A DNA stretch of 64,000 nucleotides, from positions 115,892-179,891 of the forward strand of contig NZ_LZRD01000017.1 of NCBI RefSeq assembly GCF_001687325.1, in the 5' to 3' direction. Every line of letters starts with the position of its first letter. The first letter of the stretch is position 1. The position numbers were made by a program, and so were the translations under genes. The stretch is from Streptomyces sp. PTY087I2 (lineage in GTDB: Bacteria > Actinomycetota > Actinomycetes > Streptomycetales > Streptomycetaceae). Positions 34,325-41,650 of this stretch are shown piece by piece. Below the pieces are notes generated by a model that worked only from the letters and a program-made list of their open reading frames with translations, did not search any database and was not told where the DNA came from.

Positions 34325-34876
34325 GTGTACTTCGCCGCACTGCTCGCGCGCACCGAAGACGGGTGGGAAGCGAGCGATACAGAGCTCGACGATGTGGAGA
34401 CCCTGTCCGATCTGACGGATCTGGCCCGGGAGGCCTCGGTGGACGAGGACACGGTCCTGGTCTACATCGAGCAGGAGGACGCCTGGTTCGGCGTCGTCCG
34501 GGTGGACGGTGAGGAGGACCCCCGAATCTACGTCTCGGACGCGTCCGCCGCCGCCCGCTCCTCCTACGGGGAGATCCTGCTCACCGACGAACTGCTCGGC
34601 CGCGAACCAGGGGCCGAGGACGAGATCGCCGCCCTGGAGGAGCTCGTCGACCTCGACGGCACGGAGGACGGCGAACCGGAACGCACCGCCCCCGCGGCCG
34701 ACGACCAGGACGACGCCCCCGACCCGGACGCCGTCCCGGCGGGCCCGATCGGCGAGCTCGGAGTCCTGGCCGACCTCGGGATGTCCGAGAAGGAGCTGCT
34801 GACTCTCCAGACCGACGCACTCGCCGAGATCGCGGAGGCAGTGGGAGCGGCGGAGGTCCTGGAGTCGGTCCGCTAG
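34325..34876 (+). CDS. tRNA adenosine deaminase-associated protein
   Basis: The 183-residue acidic protein begins VYFAALLARTEDGWEASDTE and ends with a conserved helical segment, LADLGMSEKELLTLQTDALA. It matches the actinobacterial family found next to tadA and named for that position; its biochemical role is unknown. The GTG at 34325 has GGGAGAG eight bases upstream. Its stop codon lies inside the hairpin at 34873-34912, so a terminator separates it from tadA. Confidence 0.8.
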   Translation: MYFAALLARTEDGWEASDTELDDVETLSDLTDLAREASVDEDTVLVYIEQEDAWFGVVRVDGEEDPRIYVSDASAAARSSYGEILLTDELLGREPGAEDEIAALEELVDLDGTEDGEPERTAPAADDQDDAPDPDAVPAGPIGELGVLADLGMSEKELLTLQTDALAEIAEAVGAAEVLESVR

Positions 34877-34912
34877 GGCATGTCCGGCCCTGATCCGCCG
34901 GACACGCCCTAG
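34873..34912 (+). terminator. Terminator overlapping the stop codon of the tadA-associated gene
   Basis: CTAGGGC-A-TGTCCGG (34873-34887) pairs with CCGGACA-C-GCCCTAG (34898-34912) around a ten-base loop with one mismatch. The gene's TAG stop lies in the 5' arm. Confidence 0.75.
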
Positions 34913-35010
34913 GGGCGCGCGAGCCCCTGCCAGGCCCTGAGCCCCACCCCTCATCCATCCCCCCTCTCCCACAACCCGCCCCACACCACCCCGTCCGCTA
35001 GGGTCCGCGA

Positions 35011-35529
35011 GTGACCGCACGACCACCGGACCCCTCACCCGACCCCACCTCCGAGCCCGCCCCGGATCCCGATCCCGTACGCGATCCCTGGCAGGCCCCG
35101 ATGCGCCGCGCGCTGGCCGAGGCCGCGCGAGCGGCGTCGGCCGGCGATGTGCCGGTCGGCGCCGTCGTGCTCGGCCCCGACGGTACGGAGCTGGCGACCG
35201 GACACAACGAGCGCGAGGCCACCGGCGACCCGACGGCACACGCCGAGATCCTGGCCCTGCGCCGGGCGGCCGAGGCGGTCGGCGAGTGGCGCCTGACCGA
35301 CTGCACCCTGGTGGTCACCCTGGAGCCCTGCACGATGTGCGCGGGCGCCCTGGTCCAGTCCCGCGTGGCCCGCGTCGTCTACGGAGCCCGCGACGAGAAG
35401 GCCGGCGCGGCAGGCTCCCTCTGGGACGTGATCCGCGACCGCCGCCTGAACCACCGCCCGGAGGTCATCGCGGGCGTCCTGGAGCGGGAGTGCGCGGAGC
35501 AGCTGACGACGTTCTTCAGATCTCTCTGA
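35011..35529 (+). CDS. tadA: tRNA-specific adenosine deaminase
   Basis: The 172-residue protein has the cytidine/deoxycytidylate deaminase fold: H77-A-E79 (zinc ligand and proton shuttle) and P106-C107-T-M-C110 (the zinc cysteines). TadA deaminates adenosine 34 of tRNA-Arg(ACG) to inosine and is essential in most bacteria. A Pro/Asp-rich N-terminal extension of about 25 residues precedes the domain. The start is GTG at 35011. It is followed 90 bases on by tRNA-Ser. Confidence 0.9.
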   Translation: MTARPPDPSPDPTSEPAPDPDPVRDPWQAPMRRALAEAARAASAGDVPVGAVVLGPDGTELATGHNEREATGDPTAHAEILALRRAAEAVGEWRLTDCTLVVTLEPCTMCAGALVQSRVARVVYGARDEKAGAAGSLWDVIRDRRLNHRPEVIAGVLERECAEQLTTFFRSL

Positions 35530-35619
35530 CCAGGTGAGACGTGGCTGCCTGGCCACGCTGGGCTCCTCCCCCGAGAACCGATTTCTGTCCACGCCCCGGG
35601 ATGGTCTAAGCTCTCTCTC

Positions 35620-35707
35620 GGTAGCGTGTCCGAGCGGCCGAAGGAGCTCGCCTCGAAAGCGAGTGTGGCGTAACCCGTCACCGTGGGTTCAAATCCCACC
35701 GCTACCG
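35620..35707 (+). tRNA. tRNA-Ser (anticodon CGA)
   Basis: The 88-base gene has acceptor arms GGTAGCG (35620-35626) and CGCTACC (35700-35706) with discriminator G, anticodon stem CTCGC/GCGAG around loop CTCGAAA (anticodon CGA at 35654-35656), a long variable arm as expected for class II tRNAs, and the T-loop GGTTCAAATCC. CCA is not encoded. It reads UCG serine codons. Accessory DNA begins directly downstream. Confidence 0.95.
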
Positions 35708-35714
35708 CTGGTGA

Positions 35715-35749
35715 ACGAAGGGCCCGGCTCAATGAGCCGGGCCCTTCGT
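35715..35749 (+). terminator. Terminator after tRNA-Ser
   Basis: A perfect 16-base-pair stem (35715-35730 with 35734-35749) with loop AAT follows the tRNA by seven bases. Confidence 0.9.
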
Positions 35750-35837
35750 CGTCGCTCTAGGAGCTGCGCGGCCGGACCCTGCCGAAGTCACCGGGCCGGT
35801 GGCTCGGGGTCCGATCGGAACGCGGTTGGGGGATCTC

Positions 35838-35969
35838 GTGGGTGTTGGTGGACGCAGACCGGAGAGAGTGCGCATCGCGCGCGACAGCATGTTCGTCGCT
35901 GCTGGGTTCGTGCTGGTGTGGGCTGTCGCCGACGTGACCGGCTTCTTGCATTGGCTGGGCATGGGGTGA
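35838..35969 (+). CDS. Possible 43-residue membrane peptide
   Basis: A GTG at 35838, preceded by GGGGGATCTC, opens a frame whose product has a short Arg-rich head and one hydrophobic helix (SMFVAAGFVLVWAVADVTGF) ending LHWLGMG. Composition fits a small single-pass membrane protein, but no family is recognised and chance cannot be excluded. Confidence 0.35.
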   Translation: MGVGGRRPERVRIARDSMFVAAGFVLVWAVADVTGFLHWLGMG

Positions 35970-35985
35970 GCCCGAGCCCCGGCGC

Positions 35986-36123
35986 TCAGGCGGCGGATGC
36001 GTTGAGCCGACCGGTGAGGCGGTCTGCCATCCGGTGCGCCTCGCTCTCGTGATCCTTGAGCTGGCGGTCGTAGCGGCGCTCCTGTCCGCGGCTCACTGAC
36101 TGGGTGCCGCCCTTGCCACCCAC
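35986..36123 (-). CDS. Possible 45-residue basic protein
   Basis: From a GTG at 36123, with a GAGG-like site upstream, the frame encodes a charged sequence including SRGQERRYDRQLKDHE and HRMADRLTGRLNASAA. It resembles small helical proteins of actinomycete mobile elements, and may be a remnant of one next to the tRNA. Support is limited to composition and position. Confidence 0.35.
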   Translation of the reverse strand: MGGKGGTQSVSRGQERRYDRQLKDHESEAHRMADRLTGRLNASAA

Positions 36124-36178
36124 GTGACCTCGTTGTCCGACAACATCTGTTTTTGCAGAGCTGGGGTAGGCGCCTGAA

Positions 36179-36370
36179 ATGACGGAACCTCAGCAGAACG
36201 GCAGAAGACCGGTTGCGTCGTGGCGTCGACGTGGGTGGCGGCGTTGGCTCGCCCTACTGGTCTTCTCAAGCGTCGTCTTCGGGTTGTGCACCGTGTTCCG
36301 GCATGTGGTGCTGGAGCGGCCCTGGGAGGATTCGTTCACTGCGGCACTGACCGCCTGCCAGGCCGGATGA
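36179..36370 (+). CDS. Possible 63-residue single-pass membrane protein
   Basis: The product has an Arg/Trp-rich head (RRPVASWRRRGWRRW) followed by a hydrophobic helix LALLVFSSVVFGLCTVF and a short polar tail. The positive-inside pattern is sensible. It overlaps the 3' end of the convergent methyltransferase gene by 35 bases. No family is recognised. Confidence 0.35.
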   Translation: MTEPQQNGRRPVASWRRRGWRRWLALLVFSSVVFGLCTVFRHVVLERPWEDSFTAALTACQAG

Positions 36371-37451
36371 CCTCGCTCGGCTTCCGGAGCCATACCTGCT
36401 GCCCTCGGCCGGTGACGGTGAGCCCGAACTGGTCGGCGTCGGGCCGCCCGGCAGCCTCGTACTCCCACCAGGTCTGCTCGATCTCCTCCCACAGGAACCC
36501 GGGCCCGTACTGCCATACCTCTTCTCCGGTGGCGGCTGTTGCGGCGCTTCCGTTCTCGCGGGTCACCCACACCTGGACACCTTCGTCGGTGTTCTGGTGG
36601 ATGAGCCGCACACCGGGCAGCCGTGCCCCGGCGTACAGGGCGAACCCGAGGTCGAGGAGCCGGGCGGGATCCAGGCCGGCTGCCCGGGACCGTCCCTTTC
36701 CCCGTACGTCGTGGAGGTCGGGGACGCGATGGGCGCGCATCGGCATGTACGTCGCCCCGCCGCAGAACCGCCCCACAGCAGTGCCGTCGTCCTGAACCCG
36801 GAGCTGAACCAACGCTCCGGACCAGAACTCCCGTGCGAGCGGGGCCACGACGATCCCGCCGGGCCGGACCTGCCGCAGCAGGGCGTACGAGACGTACCGC
36901 AACGCACACGTGGCGATCAGCCGGTCCACCAAGCCCAGGCCGGGCCAGGGCTGTTCACCGTCCCCGACCCGCAGATGCGGCCGATACCCGGCTTGCGCGA
37001 GAGCCTCGGCCGCCTGCCGCGCCACAACCGGATCCAGCTCCACGCTGTGGACCAGGTCGCCCCCGAGCCGTTCGCAGAGCAGCGCGGCGACGTATCCCGT
37101 GCCGGTCCCGATCTCCAACACCCGCTGCCCGTCCTCAACCTCGAGCAGCCCGAGCATCCGGGCCACCATCGACGGCATCGAGTTCGACGACGTCGCCACA
37201 CCGGGCCCTCCCTCGGCCCCGTCGTCGAGCTGGGTCACCACCGGCTCGTCGCTGTTCACCAGCGCAAGCCAGTCGCCCACCCCGACGACCGGCTCACACC
37301 GGTCCGAGAGTTGCCGCCAGACATCGGCCGGTACGAACCGGCTGCGCGGCACAGCCTCAAACACCTCCCGCCACCGGCCGGTGAGCAAGCCCCGATCAGC
37401 GAGATCCCGCACCAGATCCGGGTACGTCGGTGCCTGCGATGCGCCGCTCAC
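36336..37451 (-). CDS. PCMT-like (protein L-isoaspartate) O-methyltransferase
   Basis: The 371-residue protein has the PCMT fold: TSSNSMPSMVARML (residues 88-100), SAM motif I RVLEIGTGTGYVAALL (110-125) and VHSVELDPVVARQA. Residues 225-371 form an extra domain ending QVWLRKP, longer than house-keeping PCMT and like the methyltransferases found in ATP-grasp and FxLD RiPP clusters. The start is GTG at 37451, overlapping the stop of a 43-residue peptide gene by four bases, so the two are coupled. No ATP-grasp or dehydratase gene is near. The linked peptide is a candidate substrate. Confidence 0.75.
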   Translation of the reverse strand: MSGASQAPTYPDLVRDLADRGLLTGRWREVFEAVPRSRFVPADVWRQLSDRCEPVVGVGDWLALVNSDEPVVTQLDDGAEGGPGVATSSNSMPSMVARMLGLLEVEDGQRVLEIGTGTGYVAALLCERLGGDLVHSVELDPVVARQAAEALAQAGYRPHLRVGDGEQPWPGLGLVDRLIATCALRYVSYALLRQVRPGGIVVAPLAREFWSGALVQLRVQDDGTAVGRFCGGATYMPMRAHRVPDLHDVRGKGRSRAAGLDPARLLDLGFALYAGARLPGVRLIHQNTDEGVQVWVTRENGSAATAATGEEVWQYGPGFLWEEIEQTWWEYEAAGRPDADQFGLTVTGRGQQVWLRKPSEVIRPGRRSVPQ

Positions 37452-37579
37452 GACTGCGGCACGAACTGGGGACGGCTGCCGTCCGGCGACGGCTTCGGCT
37501 CCTGCGGCGGAGTCCACGGCTTGTCCGACGGAGCCCCGCCATGCTTCCCGGCCTCAACCGAAACGTAAGTAGTGGTCAT
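37448..37579 (-). CDS. 43-residue peptide, candidate modified-peptide precursor
   Basis: An ATG at 37579 with GAGGAGTTGGACG upstream opens a frame beginning MTTTYVSVEAGKHGG and ending SPDGSRPQFVPQS. It is rich in Pro and Lys, has no signal peptide or membrane helix, and includes an Asp-Gly step, the sequence most prone to aspartimide and isoaspartate formation. Its stop overlaps the GTG of the PCMT-like methyltransferase. In known RiPP systems PCMT homologues methylate Asp in such motifs. Assignment as a precursor is inference. Confidence 0.5.
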   Translation of the reverse strand: MTTTYVSVEAGKHGGAPSDKPWTPPQEPKPSPDGSRPQFVPQS

Positions 37580-37615
37580 CGTCCAACTCCTCTGATCGGC
37601 AATGCTGTTTGAGTG

Positions 37616-37918
37616 TCATCCGGCGTTCCGGCGAGCGGTGGCCGCCGCATGGCACGGGCAGGCGCACCCCGGCAGGCGGCACAGGACGTGCACGTCGGCC
37701 AGGTCCGTCACCAAAGCACTTCGGCAGACAACGCTGCACGGCTCATCCGGCCCCGCCGACAGGGCGTCCAGGGCAACGACCGGCCCTCCGGCCTCCTCGG
37801 CGATGGTGATCGGATCGCCCCGCCACAGCAACGTCACCCCATGCTTCACGCAGTAAGCCACCGGCTGGTCCTCGACGGAAAGCTCGTGCGCGTCCCTCTC
37901 CTCCTCGTAACACCTCAT
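37616..37918 (-). CDS. Cysteine-rich hypothetical protein
   Basis: The 100-residue protein starts MRCYEEERDAHEL and ends with a cysteine cluster LCRLPGCACPCH, besides CSVVC in the middle; it probably binds metal. Its ATG overlaps the TGA of the preceding small gene (ATGA at 37915-37918), and the peptide gene follows 36 bases later, placing it in the same operon as the methyltransferase. The family is not recognised. Confidence 0.6.
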   Translation of the reverse strand: MRCYEEERDAHELSVEDQPVAYCVKHGVTLLWRGDPITIAEEAGGPVVALDALSAGPDEPCSVVCRSALVTDLADVHVLCRLPGCACPCHAAATARRNAG

Positions 37919-38067
37919 CCGCGCCGCGCCTCCCGCCAAGCACGCCCCAAACGCACGGCCGTCGGACAGGAGACTCCAGCGCGACAGGAAGCACAGGCCG
38001 TGGTGTGGCCAAGGAGTCTGCGGTAGGCAGCTTCGGGCCTGGGTGAGGGCATGGTCAGTGCGCTCAT
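37915..38067 (-). CDS. Small CxxC hypothetical protein
   Basis: The 50-residue protein includes AYRRLLGHTTACASCRAGV and TAVRLGRAWREARRG, with a CxxC-x5-C pattern. Similar small proteins occur beside DUF397/DUF5753 regulators in Streptomyces. The ATG at 38067 has an excellent GAAGGAGAGCT site, and its stop overlaps the next gene. It is probably the first gene of the peptide-methyltransferase operon, 140 bases downstream of the regulator gene. Confidence 0.65.
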   Translation of the reverse strand: MSALTMPSPRPEAAYRRLLGHTTACASCRAGVSCPTAVRLGRAWREARRG

Positions 38068-38206
38068 AGCTCTCCTTCGCGCAGATGTGGGCAGGGACGC
38101 CACGCGTCCGCGTGGCCGTGACCAGCACGTTAGAGAGCTGCGGAAGGAACGCGCTGGGCGATTGCGTCGGGTTGCGAATACCGGGCACCGGGTTGGGCGC
38201 AGTTGT

Positions 38207-39049
38207 TCAATCTCGCTCCAGCGACGCCCGCGCGCGGGCGATCAAACGCCGCGCCTGCGGCCCCTGGACCGCTGCTTCGGCCATCAGATCCCACGCCCGC
38301 TCATAGAGAACGACGTTCTCCTCGTCGTCGAGCCACATCTCGGTGTTGATCGTCTCGACGATCACGCGACGCCGGTCGTAGATCCAGAACCCGTGGCCCG
38401 GCGCACGTCGCAGTTGCACGCCGAGGGGAAGGACGCTGATCTCGACGGTGTCCAGGCCGATCAGCCCGGCCAGGCGGTCCAGTTGTACGGCCATGACCTC
38501 GCGGGGGCACGTCAGTACGTACAGTGCCGCTTCCCACACCACGAACCGGAAGAGCTTGCCCGCCTCGTACAGCGCCTCTTGACGGCGCATGCGTGCCCGG
38601 ACCGCTGCCTCGATGTCCCGAGGGATCCGGCGGAACTCCGCGTTCGCCTCGAACGTGTGCCTGGCGTAGTCCGCAGTCTGGAACAGGCCCGGGATGCGGG
38701 ACACTTCCACGCCTCGGATGAGCTGCGTAGTCGTCGTCTCGGTGACGGCCAGTTCCTGGCGCGCCCGATGACCACCGGCGAGCTGCCTTCGCCAGGACCG
38801 GTACTGCGATTCCAGTCCGACGAGCCGCCCCCGCAACTCGGTTGCCACGTCGGGCCGCCCCACCGCCTGGGACCACTGCGTGAGGTCGCTCGCGGTGGGG
38901 GTCTGCTTTCCCGTCTCCAGGCGCGAGACCTTCGAGCGTTGCCAGCCGAGCGCCTCGGCCACGCCCTTGCCGTTGAGACCGGCTTCGCTCCGTAGCTCGC
39001 GGAGCCGTGCTCCGAGAGCGACCCGCGCAGTCTGGAAGTCGGTGCTCAC
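38207..39049 (-). CDS. XRE-family regulator with DUF5753-type C-terminal domain
   Basis: The 280-residue protein has an N-terminal helix-turn-helix (residues 10-65, with GKGVAEALGWQRSKVSRLET) and a DUF5753 domain (residues 95-275, with VSRIPGLFQTADYAR and REVMAVQLDRL). Such proteins are abundant in Streptomyces, usually paired with small DUF397 or DUF6879 proteins, and control development or act like antitoxins. The GTG at 39049 overlaps the stop of the DUF6879 frame by four bases. It may control the downstream methyltransferase operon. Confidence 0.85.
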   Translation of the reverse strand: MSTDFQTARVALGARLRELRSEAGLNGKGVAEALGWQRSKVSRLETGKQTPTASDLTQWSQAVGRPDVATELRGRLVGLESQYRSWRRQLAGGHRARQELAVTETTTTQLIRGVEVSRIPGLFQTADYARHTFEANAEFRRIPRDIEAAVRARMRRQEALYEAGKLFRFVVWEAALYVLTCPREVMAVQLDRLAGLIGLDTVEISVLPLGVQLRRAPGHGFWIYDRRRVIVETINTEMWLDDEENVVLYERAWDLMAEAAVQGPQARRLIARARASLERD

Positions 39050-39789
39050 CCGGCCGAAGCTACCGCCTTGACGAAGTCCGCGGTGCGCGTCGCGTGGTGC
39101 CAGGCCGCGTCTCGCGCCTGGCATGCGAGAGCGACCTCGGCCGGGTCCTCACTCAGGACGACGCCGAGGGTCGTGTCGTCCTCGTCGAAGACGAACCGGG
39201 CGACCAGCCGGGAGTCGAACAGCCAGAAGTCGTGGTCCGGCAGGCCAAGTCGGTCCGCTTCGGCCCGTGGCAGGTTACGGATGTCCTCGCCGGCGGCCAC
39301 GTTGCTGTGGCCGCTGGCCAGAAGGAACTGCTACCCCTCGGTCAGGGGCTGGTCGACCAGCCGGACCCGCTCGAACCGCTTGCCCTCAGCTGTCTGCGCC
39401 CGGACGTTCTCGCGCCACGCGTTGTCCGGCTCGGCCGAGATGTCCGCACCGCTCTTCCACCGCCCCCACTTCGGACCGTTGCGGTCGGAGGCGTATCCGC
39501 GCCGGGTCTCCAGCCGGAACGCAGTGTGCTTGAACTCGCGGAACAGCGAGGCGATCTCGGAGAACGGCACCATCCCGGGAGCGGTGGCGCGTGGGGAGAA
39601 GCGGACCAGGAGTTCGCGTGGCACCAGCACGAACGTCTCGCTGTCCTTCACGTCCCGGAGCTGAGCAAGCTGTTCGGGATCGGTCACGCGATCGCCCTGA
39701 ACAAGGATGTCGGTGCTGCCCGCGACCTCGTAGAGCGTGGGGCAGTCCCCGTCGTCGCTGGTCGTACCGAGAAACCTGAGGCGCGCCAT
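39046..39789 (-). pseudogene. DUF6879-family gene interrupted by an in-frame TAG
   Basis: One continuous minus-strand frame runs from ATG 39789 (GGAGGACTCT upstream) to the stop at 39046, except for TAG at 39331-39333 (codon 153). The part before TAG contains FREFKHTAFRLETRRGYASD and the part after it QFLLASGHSNVAAGEDI, both halves of one DUF6879 domain. A single change from a tyrosine codon (TAC/TAT) would restore it. The first 68 residues (MARLRFLGTTSDDGD) usually form a separate small protein; here no stop divides them from DUF6879, so a fusion is also present. Read-through or a sequencing error cannot be excluded. Confidence 0.7.
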
Positions 39790-40320
39790 AGAGTCCTCCG
39801 TCTACGCCGGGTGGGAATCCAGGATGCGGCGAATAGCACGAGACCGCCGAAGGATTGCACCGAATTGCAGATCGCCATCGAGGTAGGGCAGTTGCGTGCA
39901 ACTGCCGGTAGATCGCCACCGAGTGAGGCCATGAGCGTGGCGATCAGTCAGCCCAAGCCCTGCACCGACTCCGAAGCTCGGGTCCCGAGGCCCAAGACCC
40001 GGGCTTCGGGGACGGTCGGGTCACTCTTTCGGGGGTACGTGAACGGGGCTCCGGCCCGAAGCTCGGGACCGGGGACTCGGGCGTCGGGACGCGAGACCCG
40101 GGGTTCGAGCGCCTTCTTTAACCGGGGGGTAGATAAGGGGGGTTGGGGAAAACTCCCCTCCCTCCCCACCCCGTCACCGCCAGCCAGTATGACTAATCGT
40201 GACAGCTTGCGGCGGAGCGTGACGGCCGCTTACGGTGCGAGAACTGAACGACCCCGACACGGTGTTGGAAGCACCAGCCGGGGTCTCACCACAAGATCCA
40301 GCACTAAGAAAGACGATCCC
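39790..40320. repeat. Gene-free region with inverted repeats and G-rich runs
   Basis: No credible gene is seen. An imperfect dyad CCGAAGCTCGGGTC / GACCCGGGCTTCGG lies at 39968-40006, and a related element CCGAAGCTCGGGACC recurs at 40056-40070. At 40123-40148 there are G runs (six, six and four) that could form a quadruplex, followed by TCCCCTCCC. The promoters for the divergent DUF6879 and winged-helix genes must be in this interval. Confidence 0.5.
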
Positions 40321-41382
40321 GTGGCTGCACAGCACTTTAGCTCCGTCCTGCCCGTCCCCGCAGTCTCCGCCGCGTACCCGATGGCCAAGCCCGGATACGG
40401 CAAACGCTCCGCGCCCGGCCAACAACCCCGCACCCGCGATGACTTCGCCTTGCTCCCGGCCCGCGAACGGTACGTTGCCGGATTCGTCGACCACCTCCCT
40501 GAAGGTGCCGCGATGGGCGTCAAACAGCTGGCCAAGCAGCTCCCGCTCTACGGGCAGCAGGCCGTCTCCACGTCTCTGAACGCCTTGTCCGTCGCCGGGC
40601 ACCTGCGGCGCGTACGGCGTGCCGTCGGCGTGGGCGACGAAACCCGGTGGGTCTTCCGTACTTTCTGGTCCCGCACCGCGCGCGACAACGAATGGTGGAA
40701 TGCCTACCTCGCCACCGAGAACGACTCCCCGGACACAGCACCTGCCCCTGACTCGGCTCCGCCGCCGCCCTGGGTCCCGGCCGAGGAACCGCCGTTGCCC
40801 GCGCAGCCAGAAGGCCCGGCTGCGGCCGAACAGGTCCCCGTTCCCGCCGCCGTACCGCACCAGCCCACCCCGACCCAAGCCCCGGACGCCGAACCCCCAT
40901 CGCCGCCCACCCGGGAGGCGGCTCCCTTCTCCCCCGCCTACCTCGCCCTCGCCCGTCTCGGCCGCGACGATCACCGCCTGGGCCTCTCCGCCGACGACTG
41001 CACCACCCTCGAACCACTCGCGGCCCAATGGCTCGACCGAGGCGTCACCGTCGACTACCTCACCAGCACCCTGAAAGCCGGACTCCCCGCCCAGGTCGAC
41101 TCACCCATCGGCCTGATCCGCCGCCGCCTCACCGACAAAATGCCACCCCGACTACCCACCACCGCAAGCACCCCGGCCGACACCCCCACCCCCACCCGCC
41201 GCGTCCTCGTCGAATGCACCGACTGCGGCCGCCCCGGCCAACCCGAGGCCCTCCCCGACGGCCTCTGCCGCCCCTGCCACACCATCCACACGGCAGGCAG
41301 CCAGCCCTCGCCCGACCCCACCCAGATCGCCGCCGTCAAAGCCCACATGGCCAACCTCCGCGACCTCCTCAAACCCGTCTGA
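40321..41382 (+). CDS. Winged-helix (MarR-like) protein with C-terminal zinc ribbon
   Basis: The 353-residue protein has a winged-helix domain at about residues 35-110 (MGVKQLAKQLPLYGQQAVST, AGHLRRVRR), a Pro-rich linker (140-200), a helical region with ALARLGRDDHRLGLS, and a zinc ribbon C299-x2-C302...C316-x2-C319 followed by IAAVKAHMANLRDLLKP. Proteins of this type are annotated MarR-family in Streptomyces; target unknown. The GTG at 40321 is preceded by AAGAAAGACG. Its last 73 bases recur at 53573-53645 on the far side of the CRISPR-Cas locus. Confidence 0.75.
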   Translation: MAAQHFSSVLPVPAVSAAYPMAKPGYGKRSAPGQQPRTRDDFALLPARERYVAGFVDHLPEGAAMGVKQLAKQLPLYGQQAVSTSLNALSVAGHLRRVRRAVGVGDETRWVFRTFWSRTARDNEWWNAYLATENDSPDTAPAPDSAPPPPWVPAEEPPLPAQPEGPAAAEQVPVPAAVPHQPTPTQAPDAEPPSPPTREAAPFSPAYLALARLGRDDHRLGLSADDCTTLEPLAAQWLDRGVTVDYLTSTLKAGLPAQVDSPIGLIRRRLTDKMPPRLPTTASTPADTPTPTRRVLVECTDCGRPGQPEALPDGLCRPCHTIHTAGSQPSPDPTQIAAVKAHMANLRDLLKPV

Positions 41383-41383
41383 G

Positions 41384-41650
41384 GGCCCGGACCACAACCG
41401 ACAAACCCACCGCCGCCCGGTCACGGAAACGCAGAGCGAAACGCACTCTCAGCACGACCAACACGTCTGCCCCGAAGAGACCATGAGCTTGCCTCTTCCG
41501 AGGAGACCGCGCCGTACGGCCAGTAGAGGGCAGAATCACCAGGGACGAACGTCAACCGCGACCGCCGCAACGACAGGTTCGATATGTCCTTTTCTGAAGA
41601 AGTGAGCAAAAACCGCTCCCTGACCACATAAAGCCGCAGGTCACGAAGGG
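41384..41650 (+). promoter_or_regulatory. Leader of CRISPR array 1
   Basis: The 267 bases before the first repeat hold no gene. The final 70 bases resemble the leader of array 2: GAAGTGAG, AAACC, a CTCC-TG stretch, CATA-AGC and CAGGTCA recur in the same order just before each first repeat. This supports left-to-right transcription of the array, with new spacers added at the left. Confidence 0.7.

Noticed and set aside
35729..35962. Minus-strand 77-residue frame next to tRNA-Ser
   Set aside because: It reads through the tRNA terminator and overlaps the better supported plus-strand small frame; composition is shadow-like.
37616..38188. A single 190-residue minus-strand protein from 38188
   Set aside because: The N-terminal half lacks a ribosome site and overlaps a different frame that has a strong one (38067-37915) and stops in an ATGA overlap at 37918; two small coupled genes fit better.
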